Positions 33,587 to 42,271 of a stretch of 64,000 nt of DNA are shown in pieces. Source of the DNA: CAYXTW01 sp964452645 (GTDB taxonomy: Bacteria; Zixibacteria; MSB-5A5; GN15; PGXB01); assembly GCA_964452645.1 (NCBI GenBank), contig CAYVMO010000005.1, positions 1-64,000 of the forward strand, in the 5' to 3' direction. How positions within the stretch are numbered: position 1 is the first letter of the stretch; every line of letters starts with the position of its first letter. A program made the translations under genes and the position numbers. The notes under the pieces were generated by a model. The model searched no databases, was not told the origin of the DNA, and saw only the letters and a program-made list of their open reading frames with translations.

Positions 33587-34077
33587 GGAAAAGATAAGAA
33601 GTCGGAATTGCATATGAGTGGTCAGCCCGGAATTTTGGCTTGGATCGAGAAGAATCCGTGCTTTGTGAGTGGGCGGCCGCTCCTACGGAACATTATCGTG
33701 GGCCTTCATAATGAAGAGCTCGAATAGGTGACTAGAACAATCCGACGGAAAGAATTGGGTCCAAAGGACCGGGGAAAAAGAAAGAAAATACTTGACTGCG
33801 GCCTTTTCATAGGTGTCAAAATTGTGACTGTTCTTCAGTCCTCGGACAAGGATCGCACTGGGGGTGTCTTTATCTGACGCCTGAAACCTTCGCGTAACTA
33901 AAGCCGTATATCTCCTCTGGAGTGGGTAACGCAGTTCTGTTGTTGAGCCGGGAAGACCTCGCGCGGCAATCCCATTCCGATACCGCAGATGCGAATTTCC
34001 CCCGGGCCAAACACGAACTTTATGGAAAGTACCTACTCAGAGTGACGATGAATGTACTAGTCGCCTGGAGGCTTAAG
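33587..34077. other. non-coding gap right of the IS110 transposase
   Basis: About 490 bases without a supported gene. It repeats GCGGCCGCTC, sharing GGCCGCTC with the hairpin at 32518, and probably contains the right end of the IS110 element. An open frame from 33922 continues into the serine hydrolase gene but lacks a ribosome site and signal-peptide logic. Confidence 0.5.
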
Positions 34078-35625
34078 ATGACAGTGAAACACGTTGCGCC
34101 TTTGGTGCTTTGTGTAATCGTTTCTATTTGCGCGCTAGCTAGTCACGTATATCCACAATCTCTACAAACCAGAATTGATAATCTGGTGAATGAATATGCT
34201 GCTGACCACCAGTTCATGGGCTGCGTTTTAGTTGCCGAGAAAGGTGAGGTAGTCTTCGTGAAAGGCTATGGACTGGCGGATGTTGAGCGGAATATTCCCA
34301 ACACGCCCGAAACGAAGTTCATGATCGGATCGATCACAAAGCAGTTTACCGCGATGCTGGTCACCCAATTGGCTGAGAAAGGCAAGCTTAAACTTGACAA
34401 CACGATATCCGATTTTGTGCCCGGGTTTCCCAAAGATATAGGCGACAAAATCACCATTGAAATGCTACTCTGCCATTCATCAGGTCTGATCTTTCCTGAA
34501 GGGATCGAGAAATACTATTACGCTTCCACGAAGGAGGAGTATCTTCAGGAATATCTCAAGCAGCTCTCCGAAGAGGGACTTCGCTTTGAACCGGGCAAGG
34601 GCTATGGCTACTCAAATGCAGGGTATTTCATCCTCGGCCTGATCATAGAAAAGGTGACCGGTAAGAGCTATGAAGAGGTGCTCACTGAACAGATATTGAA
34701 ACCGCTTGGGATGTTACAAACCGGGTGTGATCGGAAGGAATTGGTCGTCGAGAACAGGGCCACCTCTTACGCGAAACTGCGGGACAGCTACAGCACCTGG
34801 AATGAGGGGACAAATTCCTATGATCCCTCCATCTGTGGCTTCGCTTACGGAAATCTGTACTCAACAGTGGGGGATCTCTTCAAATTCAGTGAAGCGCTTT
34901 CCACGAATCAGCTGTTATCAAAAAAGTACATGGACATGTACTTGCAAATGAGAACCGTAAAGACGGCTCCCCCTATCCCACTTATTCCCCAAAAACTTGT
35001 CGACAAGTTCTTCGGAACCTGCGGAAGCGGTTTTGTAGGTGAAATTTCTGTAACGCAAGATCCGGAAACAAAAGAAAAGGATACCTGCTACTGGCACGAT
35101 GGAACTTGTAAGCTGTTCAAATCGAATCATTTTCATTGCAGTGAAAACGACCAGATTATCATCATCTGCAGTAACTGCAGTTTCCTCTGCGAGGGTAACG
35201 AAATGGTTCTGAAGATTCATCAATTGCTAAACAACAAACCGTATGATCATATCCTCATCAAGCACAGCCTGTCCCAGTATATAAGTGAAGATGTGGCCAT
35301 GCATGCCGGGATTCCTGCGGCCATGGATGAATATTACAGGTTCAAAGACGACACAGTCCATTTTACCGTGCCGGGTCAGGATTGGCTGATCTGGGCCGGC
35401 CGGTATGTGGCAGAAGAGCTGGGTGATCTGGATAATGCCATCCTCATCTTTCAGACGGTAATTACTTCATTCCCTGATTCCTGGGAGGCCCATGATGCCA
35501 TGGGTGAAATATATATTGCGAAAGGTGATACGGCCGCAGCAATTCAATGCTACCGCAGATCACTCGAGCTAAATCCTCAGAATGACGCTACCAGGAAAAC
35601 GATGAAACAGATTAAAGAAGAGTAA
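34078..35625 (+). CDS. secreted class C beta-lactamase-like serine hydrolase with TPR tail
   Basis: ATG at 34078 has GGAGG six bases upstream and begins a signal peptide (APLVLCVIVSICALASHVYP). 515 residues. The beta-lactamase-fold catalytic motifs are SITK (Ser85, Lys88), YSN (Tyr178-Asn180) and a WHDG triad in place of KTG. Residues about 30-380 form this domain. The C-terminus has TPR-like helices (AILIFQTVITSFPDSWEAHD, AIQCYRRSLELNPQND). Such proteins are D-aminopeptidases, esterases or peptidoglycan hydrolases, and are only occasionally beta-lactamases. Antibiotic resistance should not be assumed. Confidence 0.85.
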   Translation: MTVKHVAPLVLCVIVSICALASHVYPQSLQTRIDNLVNEYAADHQFMGCVLVAEKGEVVFVKGYGLADVERNIPNTPETKFMIGSITKQFTAMLVTQLAEKGKLKLDNTISDFVPGFPKDIGDKITIEMLLCHSSGLIFPEGIEKYYYASTKEEYLQEYLKQLSEEGLRFEPGKGYGYSNAGYFILGLIIEKVTGKSYEEVLTEQILKPLGMLQTGCDRKELVVENRATSYAKLRDSYSTWNEGTNSYDPSICGFAYGNLYSTVGDLFKFSEALSTNQLLSKKYMDMYLQMRTVKTAPPIPLIPQKLVDKFFGTCGSGFVGEISVTQDPETKEKDTCYWHDGTCKLFKSNHFHCSENDQIIIICSNCSFLCEGNEMVLKIHQLLNNKPYDHILIKHSLSQYISEDVAMHAGIPAAMDEYYRFKDDTVHFTVPGQDWLIWAGRYVAEELGDLDNAILIFQTVITSFPDSWEAHDAMGEIYIAKGDTAAAIQCYRRSLELNPQNDATRKTMKQIKEE

Positions 35626-35693
35626 TTCTGAATGCGAACTGTGGGGCGGCGGCACACAATGAGGCAGACTTCGTTTGCGATCTCCTTCACGAA

Positions 35694-37937
35694 TTAGTCC
35701 TGCAAATAGTGTTCCTTGATCCAGGCTATTTTGTCAGGCGGCCCGCTCAGCAGCTTATCCCAGTCTTGGAGAGGATTGTCAAAGAAACTCTCATAGCGAA
35801 TCGTGGCGATATCTGTGATATCATGGAAATCATACTTGGCGCCATACATCTCCTTGAAGAAAATCGGATAATTGTAGCGCTTCGAAAATTCCATCATCTC
35901 GTCACGTTCGAGGTTGTTTAGAAATGTCCCGGTCAACGCCACTTGAAAAGTGAAGACTCTTCTCATTGCGTCTTTTTCCGCCTCGCGTTTTAGAAGAGAG
36001 TCTCCACAGAGCTGGATATAGGTCGTCGCCCATATTCGGAACAAACCGCGCTCCGGACGCGTCGAAATACAACCGGCGTTGAAGTATGGACGTATGGTGT
36101 CGCCATCGGCAGGGGTAGTCATCTTGAAGAGAGTCGATTCGTCGACATTCATGATGGAATACGCTCTGCTCCAGTATGCATCAAGTGGATCGGTATACAA
36201 AGGGCTGATGTTCTTGTGCATCACCGGACAATAGCCTAGGCTGACACCTTCAGGCAGAACGAACTCGGATGGCTCGTCCAGAACAATGGTGTCACTGCCC
36301 ATGAAGACCAGCACCGCCACCTTTCCGGCAGCTTGTCGCTCGGCCTCGGCTGCAGCGAACACCATTCCGGAAAGGTAATACCAACCGGCTTCATCGGGGA
36401 TTTCGACACTCTTCAGCGTCACGTTGAGCGATGCAAACCTGCGCTGTGCCGCCGCATCCTGTCTCGTCAATTCCTCAGGGCCGAAAATCCACATCGGGGC
36501 GTCCCGGTACCGTCCGGCGAAAGTACGGATGCTCTCGGCAAGGTGATAGGCTCGCTCTAGCTGTGCCGAACTGCTAACGGAACAGACAAATACGATCGGT
36601 GTACGCTCTCCTTCCGGCAGATTAGAGAGTTCTTCCGGCGACTCCGATTCCCTGGCTTGTACTCCCGGTGGTTCCGGTGAAGGTATTCTATATGCTGCCA
36701 AGGTTGGTAATTCGTCGAAGTGTGCATATTCGAAAGTGTAGGTCTGGGTTGCACCTGAAGTAAAGTCCCAGTGAATGGACATGAGGTGATTCATATCGTC
36801 GTATCCGAAAGAAATGGCGGCCTCAGCACCGTTCTCACCTTTGAAGAGACCGCTGCTGAGTCGGCCGTCGGCATACTCAAAGAGTATCAGTCCAGTCAGC
36901 CAGGAGTCGAAATTCTTGTATCGGGCCTTCACCAACTTCCCGTCTTGATCATATTCGTAGCTTTCGTTGCCGGTGCTGCCATCACTGACCTTCAAGGTTC
37001 GTCTGGCGAGCTTGCCGGCATCGTTAAATTCATATGCGAACGTACCGTGACGGCCATCGGCATAAATTCTGTAGGATCTGGTCAACCGCCTATGGGCGTC
37101 ATACAGAAAAGCCGTGTTGGTGCTAAGCCCGTCTGACCGAACAAACCGTTTCGCGACCAGCTTTCCGCCAGGCTCATATCCGTAATAGGAAGGACCTCCT
37201 GATTCACCCGAGTAGTCGTAGTTCTCCGCTGCCACTGCGAAGCTGTCCTTTGGGATTATAAATACATTGGGTGATGTGTAGTTGCCGTCACGTGCCGGTT
37301 TCGAGTTGTAATATTCGTACTTGAAAGTCTGGCTCCAATTATCGCCCAGTTGCCACCATTCACGCTCCAGCCGGCCGGCAGCGTCGTAATCATATCGAAT
37401 CTCGCCTATTCGCTCTCCACCCTGATATATCTCGGCGCCGGTTTTCCTGCCGCGCTTACAGGTATAGACGATTCTTCCATTGAACCAGCCCTTATACGCT
37501 GCACACTGGCTCTCAGTCGGATCGCCGTCGCCATTGTATTCATGCGTGGTCTCGCCGCTGACGCCATCCGATCTGCTGAAATACTCTTTTGCCCGGCGAC
37601 CTGCGGCGTCGTACTCGTACAGCTCGTCCGATGTCACTCCGTCCGAGTATTCACGGTACCTTCTGACGAGGTTACCACGATCGTCATATCTGAGGCTGTC
37701 GAGAGAACTGCGGTCCTGGTCAAGCTGCTCCCACACGGCCACTCCAGGACATCCCCGTTCATCATAATCAAACGTGGTGAGGCATCGCTCGCCACTTGAG
37801 TTCTCATAATGAAGATACTTCACGTGTCGATAGGACGATTCTTGATTGTTGGCCCGGGCTGAACCTGACAGACCAGGTATGCAGGACGAACCGAAGAACA
37901 ACACGGATACGGCCATTCTAGATAGACTCCTTTGCAT
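35694..37937 (-). CDS. secreted YD-repeat protein fused to glycosyltransferase-like domain
   Basis: 747 residues with GGAGG four bases before the ATG. A signal peptide (VSVLFFGSSCIPGLSGSARA) precedes about fourteen RHS/YD-type repeats at roughly 40-420 (LYEYDAAGRRAKEYFSRSDG, YEFNDAGKLARRTLKVSDG). A Pro-rich linker then leads to a 300-residue C-terminal domain. This begins PIVFVCSVSSSAQLERAYHL and contains VLVFMGSDTIVLDEPSEF and YFNAGCISTRPERGLFRIW, like the DxD strand and FNAG motif of GT-A glycosyltransferases. GT activity is inference: the exported location would leave it without nucleotide-sugar donor. It might be a binding domain or an effector-type toxin. It is the cassette gene nearest the tmRNA. 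Confidence 0.7.
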   Translation of the reverse strand: MQRSLSRMAVSVLFFGSSCIPGLSGSARANNQESSYRHVKYLHYENSSGERCLTTFDYDERGCPGVAVWEQLDQDRSSLDSLRYDDRGNLVRRYREYSDGVTSDELYEYDAAGRRAKEYFSRSDGVSGETTHEYNGDGDPTESQCAAYKGWFNGRIVYTCKRGRKTGAEIYQGGERIGEIRYDYDAAGRLEREWWQLGDNWSQTFKYEYYNSKPARDGNYTSPNVFIIPKDSFAVAAENYDYSGESGGPSYYGYEPGGKLVAKRFVRSDGLSTNTAFLYDAHRRLTRSYRIYADGRHGTFAYEFNDAGKLARRTLKVSDGSTGNESYEYDQDGKLVKARYKNFDSWLTGLILFEYADGRLSSGLFKGENGAEAAISFGYDDMNHLMSIHWDFTSGATQTYTFEYAHFDELPTLAAYRIPSPEPPGVQARESESPEELSNLPEGERTPIVFVCSVSSSAQLERAYHLAESIRTFAGRYRDAPMWIFGPEELTRQDAAAQRRFASLNVTLKSVEIPDEAGWYYLSGMVFAAAEAERQAAGKVAVLVFMGSDTIVLDEPSEFVLPEGVSLGYCPVMHKNISPLYTDPLDAYWSRAYSIMNVDESTLFKMTTPADGDTIRPYFNAGCISTRPERGLFRIWATTYIQLCGDSLLKREAEKDAMRRVFTFQVALTGTFLNNLERDEMMEFSKRYNYPIFFKEMYGAKYDFHDITDIATIRYESFFDNPLQDWDKLLSGPPDKIAWIKEHYLQD

Positions 37938-38204
37938 TTGTCCTCCAGAGAGATTGAGACTGGTTCATACACTATCGTCTTCTAAGAGTGCTTTCAGGAT
38001 CCGCGGAACGTCTAAAGCTGTTAATCCGACGGCGACGATAGCGCACATTCTATTTCTCGCGACATTCCCTTTAAGCTATTTCCTCTTTTAGCTATCACTA
38101 CGTAAGTCTCCAGCCTGATGTTCCGTTTTCGTTTTCAGATTCGGGTAGCTATTCGTCGGCCGTATTTCCCGACCATATTCTTTCATTAGGTAGCATCGCA
38201 CCCT

Positions 38205-38248
38205 GATCGCGCCGTGGCCTGCCACGTCGAAGCGTGGCGGTAGCGATC
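38205..38248. repeat. nested GC-rich hairpin
   Basis: GATCGC (38205-38210) pairs with GCGATC (38243-38248) around a second stem GCCACG/CGTGGC (38221-38226 with 38233-38238). There is no T-tract, so it is probably a REP-like element rather than a terminator. The remaining gap 37938-38336 shows nothing else. Confidence 0.4.
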
Positions 38249-38336
38249 GAGGCCAATAATAACTTAAGATGGGTCAGATTAGAGGTGCTTGGGCTCCAGA
38301 GCCCCTGTCGACGAGGCCGAGTATCTGAAGAATAAT

Positions 38337-38700
38337 TGGAGGTGGGGGGAATCGAACCCCCGTCCGAAAAGGGTGCCAGGCCATCATCTACGTGCGTAGC
38401 CGACTCTTTGATTCTCGCTCTCTCTCCTGCCGAGGGGCAGGCCAGAGAGAAAGCCAGCCTTTGTTTTTTAAGTCAGCCCTTAAAGGCGTCCGGCCGACCG
38501 AGCCTTCCTGACCGGCGCTCCATCCCGCCCGGAAAGGCGGCAGGCAGGTGGAACGGGCCTTCAACTAGTTAATACTAGGCGGCCATGGCTAAATCGTATT
38601 CGCCATTTGTTGTCATGTTGCCGGATGTTTAACGAGAAATCCGACCTCCCTCGGCACGCCAACAACCCCTCACCAATCCCGTCGAAACCATTTCACCCCC
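38337..38700 (-). ncRNA. ssrA: transfer-messenger RNA
   Basis: Read on the minus strand it begins GGGGGTGAAATGGTTTCGAC and ends CGGACGGGGGTTCGATTCCC then CCCACCTCC plus discriminator A. The 7-bp acceptor stem (GGGGGTG/CACCTCC) has one G-U pair, with a standard T-arm, and a length of 364 nt is normal. CCA is not encoded. The internal tag frame ends GEYDLAMAA followed by TAG (38577-38575), a variant of the usual LALAA degron tail; the resume codon cannot be fixed with certainty. tmRNA with SmpB rescues stalled ribosomes. Its 3' end is a classic integration target, and four partial copies lie to the left. Confidence 0.95.
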
Positions 38701-38854
38701 GACACTTTGTGTCATTCAGCCTTCGGCCTGCCACTTCCGCATTCATTGCCAAAAATTCGAATCTTCTTAAAGACAGGCCGATCCATTTCCATCTCCGGTT
38801 GAGAAAGAGCAGGCAAAATATATACGCGAATAAAGTCGTGTTGGTTCCGCACTC

Positions 38855-38882
38855 AATATACCTAATCGGATAATTTTGTCAA
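38855..38882 (-). promoter_or_regulatory. likely tmRNA promoter
   Basis: On the minus strand, TTGACA (38882-38877), a 16-bp spacer and TATATT (38860-38855). Transcription would start about 150 bases before the mature tmRNA end. The short palindrome GACAC-TTT-GTGTC at 38701-38713 touches the tmRNA 5' end and could be part of a processed leader. Confidence 0.6.
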
Positions 38883-39054
38883 TCCTTTTAGGATATGTTG
38901 ACCTCATAAATATACCGGAAATCATAACGCCGTATTCGTAAATATTTTCCATTAAAGGACTTGCCGTGTCGGACATCTATTGCTTATAATTCCTCCTGAT
39001 AAACAAAAAGGGGTTAAAAAACAGGCCGAAAAGGCGTGAAAAAAGGATTTGACG

Positions 39055-40035
39055 ATGTCCAAAAATTTTGCTTTGACCGGCGCGTCGGGCTATGTCGCCC
39101 CGCGCCATATGAAGGCAATAAAAGATAACGGCGGTAATTTGATTGCGGCAGTTGATCCCAACGATTCGGTCGGGATTCTTGACAGCTATTTTGAAAATGT
39201 CAGGTTTTTCACCGAATTCGAGCGTTTCGACCGGCATATCGAAAAACTTCGCCGACGCGGCGAGGATGAGCGGGTACATTATGTCAGCATTTGTTCGCCA
39301 AATTATCTGCATGATGCCCATGTCCGTTTCGCGCTGCGAGTCGGGGCGCACGCCATCTGCGAAAAACCGCTGGTGCTGAATCCGTGGAATATCGATGCCC
39401 TCGAGGAACTGGAAAGCGAGCAGCAACAGAAAATCTACACCATCCTGCAGCTGCGGGTGCATCCGTCGATGATCGCCCTTCGCGAGAAAATACGAAATGA
39501 GACGGTAATGACCAAAAAGCAGATTTGCCTGACATATATCACCTCACGGGGACCGTGGTACCAGGTGTCGTGGAAAGGGCAGGTCGAGCGGTCGGGCGGA
39601 CTGGCGACCAATATCGGGATTCATTTCTTCGATATTCTCATCTGGCTTTTTGGAAGTGTGCAGTACAGCGAGGTGCATGTCGCCAACAGCACCCGAACCG
39701 GCGGAATTATCGAGTTGGAGAAAGCTCATGTCAAATGGTTTCTGTCGATCGACAAAAACGATTTGCCGTCCGAGATAAGCGGTAAGGGACAGCGGACATA
39801 TCGGTCGATTACGGTTGACGGCGAGGAGATCGAATTTTCCGGCGGCTTTACCGATCTGCATACGATTGTCTATAAGGAGATTCTGGCCGGACGGGGATAC
39901 GGGCTGAATGATACACGGCCGTCGATCGAACTGGTGCATCGTATCCGCAACGCCAAAGAGACCGGCGTCAATGATAACTCGCATCCGTTTTTAAAAAACC
40001 ACAATCAGGGGATTGAATTCCTGAAGCGGGTGTAG
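39055..40035 (+). CDS. Gfo/Idh/MocA oxidoreductase, WlbA/WbpB-like
   Basis: 326 residues from the ATG at 39055 (AGGA upstream; a TTG two codons earlier is possible). The Rossmann start is FALTGASGYVAPRHMKAI. The dehydrogenase signature is VSICSPNYLHDAHVRFAL and HAICEKPLVLNPWNIDAL with the catalytic-site EKP. SRGPWYQVSWKGQVERSGG and GIHFFDILIWLFG are typical of the WbpB/WlbA enzymes that oxidise UDP-N-acetylglucosaminuronate at C3 in making diamino-uronic sugars of O-antigens. No transaminase or acetyltransferase partner is adjacent, so the pathway must be completed elsewhere or the role differs. Confidence 0.85.
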   Translation: MSKNFALTGASGYVAPRHMKAIKDNGGNLIAAVDPNDSVGILDSYFENVRFFTEFERFDRHIEKLRRRGEDERVHYVSICSPNYLHDAHVRFALRVGAHAICEKPLVLNPWNIDALEELESEQQQKIYTILQLRVHPSMIALREKIRNETVMTKKQICLTYITSRGPWYQVSWKGQVERSGGLATNIGIHFFDILIWLFGSVQYSEVHVANSTRTGGIIELEKAHVKWFLSIDKNDLPSEISGKGQRTYRSITVDGEEIEFSGGFTDLHTIVYKEILAGRGYGLNDTRPSIELVHRIRNAKETGVNDNSHPFLKNHNQGIEFLKRV

Positions 40036-40110
40036 GCATCTTTTGATAAATGTACGTTGGGGCACGAGGACGTACACTGACCGCAATAATATCCATTGGC
40101 AAAATGGCTT

Positions 40111-40228
40111 CGTTTCGCATATCGACAAATGTCGAGCCCGGTAGGTCCTCAGACCTACCGGGAGGCGGCGGGTCTTTTTCTGGACCGCCGACCACGTTTT
40201 TGGGTGCACAAAAAATGGCTTCGTTTCG
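40111..40228. repeat. 17-bp direct repeats around two hairpins
   Basis: AAAATGGCTTCGTTTCG occurs at 40111-40127 and 40212-40228. Between them is a perfect 11-bp hairpin (CCCGGTAGGTC 40137-40147 with GACCTACCGGG 40152-40162) and a weaker one (CGGCGG/CCGCCG). It resembles a small dispersed intergenic repeat; no gene is supported in 40036-40605. Confidence 0.55.
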
Positions 40229-40397
40229 GCTGGGTGGCCCACCCCTTGGGGTGGGTTTCTTAATGCAATGCCATTAATTTTTTTATACAATATACCACAT
40301 TAAACCACATCATCTTCACAAATTCCCCACCCAATCAAAAATAATTCCCGGCTCTCTCCTTTATTAGAAAACGAAAATAAAGGAGAACGCATAGTAG

Positions 40398-40430
40398 GTC
40401 GAAATCCCTGCGGTTTCGACATTTTTATTT
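40398..40430 (+). terminator. terminator-like hairpin
   Basis: GTCGAAA / TTTCGAC stem (40398-40420, extended by two GC pairs across a bulged T) followed by ATTTTTATTT. It probably ends transcription from the WlbA-like gene, 360 bases upstream. Confidence 0.5.
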
Positions 40431-40605
40431 AATCTTTCGTACTTGCATGAAACATGCAACACATGGTCCATGTTTGCGCTCGCCGCGTCTGGGAAAACCG
40501 CTTGACAAAAGACGTGTAATAATATATATATTTTACTCATATTTTAAAATACGTTTGGAAAACCACCATGCTAAACGTCGGTAATTTATATTGGGGAGAA
40601 TCCAT

Positions 40606-41481
40606 ATGCGCTTAATTAAACCAGGGAAAATCGGTCTAAGCGGATGCTTAGCCGCGGCTTTTATAATGATAATCTTTTTAGTGGAGGGAGCCCCGGCTGC
40701 TGATAGAGTGCGAACGCAGGAATTTAAAGATATTCGATCATTGGATATCACAGCAGTCACTGGGTCCGTGGACATTAAAGCTCACAATTTGGACAAAGTG
40801 ATTGTAATCTCCGAGAATAATATGGAGGATCCAGAAACGGTAACACTTGAGATTACTGAAACAGAGGGGCACCTTACTATTAAGGAAACTCTCCATGATA
40901 ACGAGGCCAGGGGTGAAACCGCGTTGCGTATTTTTCTTCCGGGAGCCGTTCCATATCAATCCATTGAGTGTATCAGCGCTGAAGGGTATCTGACATTTCA
41001 GGGATTCCAGGTAGAAAGTTTGAAGGCTCATGCGGCCAGTATGCCGATACAAGTCAATTCGGTCCGTGCCGGCGAGTTGACTTTGACGACCGCATCGACG
41101 CCGATCACGCTGGTTGATTGTGAAATAATTAAATATGGTAAGCTGGTGACATCGGACGGAGTCATCGACATCGATTTGCCGCATCTGCCGTCGAAAGAGT
41201 TACATGCGGCATCGACATCAGGCGAAGTAAGGCTTCGCGTACCGACATTCGGTGATTCGTTTCAGTTAATTCTGAGCCGGAATGAGGATAGGGGTAAAAT
41301 AATTTCTCCGTTTGAGTGTACCGAGTCAATTACCAAAAGACTTAACGAAAACGATACCTATCGTACAAATCGTTGCACCATCGACCGAGGTACTGGCGGA
41401 CCAAAGGTTGATTTGCTGACAGGCTGGGGGACAATCAGGATCTTAAGTGAGGGTATGTACGAAAATCAGGGAGGAAAATAA
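40606..41481 (+). CDS. exported DUF4097-like beta-helix protein
   Basis: ATG at 40606 with GGGGAGA upstream; a TTG at 40591 is less likely. 291 residues with a signal peptide (CLAAAFIMIIFLVEGAPAAD) and a series of short beta repeats (LDITAVTGSVDIKAHNLDKV, HAASMPIQVNSVRAGELTLT, LHAASTSGEVRLRVPTFGD) in the manner of DUF4097/adhesin-like right-handed beta-helix proteins. Family members are exported and often near ECF sigma systems. No partner is adjacent here. Role unknown. Confidence 0.75.
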   Translation: MRLIKPGKIGLSGCLAAAFIMIIFLVEGAPAADRVRTQEFKDIRSLDITAVTGSVDIKAHNLDKVIVISENNMEDPETVTLEITETEGHLTIKETLHDNEARGETALRIFLPGAVPYQSIECISAEGYLTFQGFQVESLKAHAASMPIQVNSVRAGELTLTTASTPITLVDCEIIKYGKLVTSDGVIDIDLPHLPSKELHAASTSGEVRLRVPTFGDSFQLILSRNEDRGKIISPFECTESITKRLNENDTYRTNRCTIDRGTGGPKVDLLTGWGTIRILSEGMYENQGGK

Positions 41482-41536
41482 ATTCGACATTAAAATACAT
41501 GTCTGAGGCATAAGCTTCGCAGTTTCGTAGGTCGAC

Positions 41537-42202
41537 TTACGAGGCTGTTTGTTTCCCAAAAAGATGACGATCTACAAGTAATTCATGAATTATATGGGCA
41601 TATTCATATATTAACCTATTTATTTCTTTGTTGATAGCGCCTGTAATATCGTCACCTAGATAGGGTAATTTATTCTTATCTGCCTTCTGCCTTGCCAATT
41701 CACGGCAAACAGCATCTGTAACTAGTTCCGCTACCAGTACTTGAAAGTGGGGTTCATCCTGTCCTTTGTCATTTTGTCCTAAATACTTTTTTACTGATGG
41801 TGAATTGCTTGATATTGAAATAATTCCGGTGTTATGGTCGAAATATGTTCTGATCTTGGGATCCAAATTCGGATTCAGCTTTATATCCGAGAATAGTCCA
41901 GACAACGACCTTCTGCGTTTTTCAGAAGATTGCTTACGAGCTGATTTAGAAACAACTTTTACATATGCTTCTGTCTTCAAACCGTTGGCCGATGCAGTAA
42001 TTATGGCTTCTGCCCCAATCCTTCTCCCAATAATTTTAGGATTGATAGTGACCATATCATCTTCATCCGCATTTTTCTTACTGATTGGTGCCATGTCATT
42101 AGGAATGATTTCAATATCATCATTATCGCTTGTAATCGTAAGTTTTGCGTCTTCTGGCACAATCCATGGTACAATCAATCTTAAACTTAGGCTTGATTTC
42201 AA
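41537..42202 (-). CDS. C-terminal part of the interrupted GHKL ATPase
   Basis: The only start codon is a TTG without ribosome site, and the same reading frame continues upstream for 22 codons (starting IHRALPPNGFDFIPEYYHII) without a stop until the TAG of the ATPase gene. This is therefore almost surely the C-terminal third of that protein. It has an Ig-like beta domain at about 1-90 (SLRLIVPWIVPEDAKLTITS, GAEAIITASANGLKTEAYVK). A domain with FDHNTGIISISSNSPSVKKY follows, and a helical end (INKEINRLIYEYAHIIHELL) closes it. It might be made by readthrough or be dead. Confidence 0.7.
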   Translation of the reverse strand: MKSSLSLRLIVPWIVPEDAKLTITSDNDDIEIIPNDMAPISKKNADEDDMVTINPKIIGRRIGAEAIITASANGLKTEAYVKVVSKSARKQSSEKRRRSLSGLFSDIKLNPNLDPKIRTYFDHNTGIISISSNSPSVKKYLGQNDKGQDEPHFQVLVAELVTDAVCRELARQKADKNKLPYLGDDITGAINKEINRLIYEYAHIIHELLVDRHLFGKQTAS

Positions 42203-42268
42203 ATTTATAATAATATGATAGTATTCGGGAATAAAATCAAAACCATTTGGGGGCAGGGCCCGATGAAT

Positions 42269-42271
42269 CTA
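42269..42271 (-). other. in-frame TAG interrupting the GHKL ATPase
   Basis: The coding strand reads GGG AAT GGC TAG ATT CAT CGG GCC CTG. Upstream and downstream open frames (399 and 243 codons) are in the same phase and no other stop separates them. A single TGG-to-TAG change would explain it; stop-codon readthrough is the alternative. Confidence 0.8.

Noticed and set aside
34078..35625. Antibiotic-resistance beta-lactamase
   Set aside because: SxxK and YxN are present but the third motif is WHDG and a TPR tail follows; this pattern is shared by many esterases and D-peptidases.
38767..38976. 69-codon minus-strand frame upstream of the tmRNA
   Set aside because: It overlaps the probable tmRNA promoter, has no ribosome site and no domain-like sequence.
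39991..40290. 99-codon minus-strand frame
   Set aside because: It consists of the direct repeats and hairpins of an intergenic repeat, with no ribosome site.
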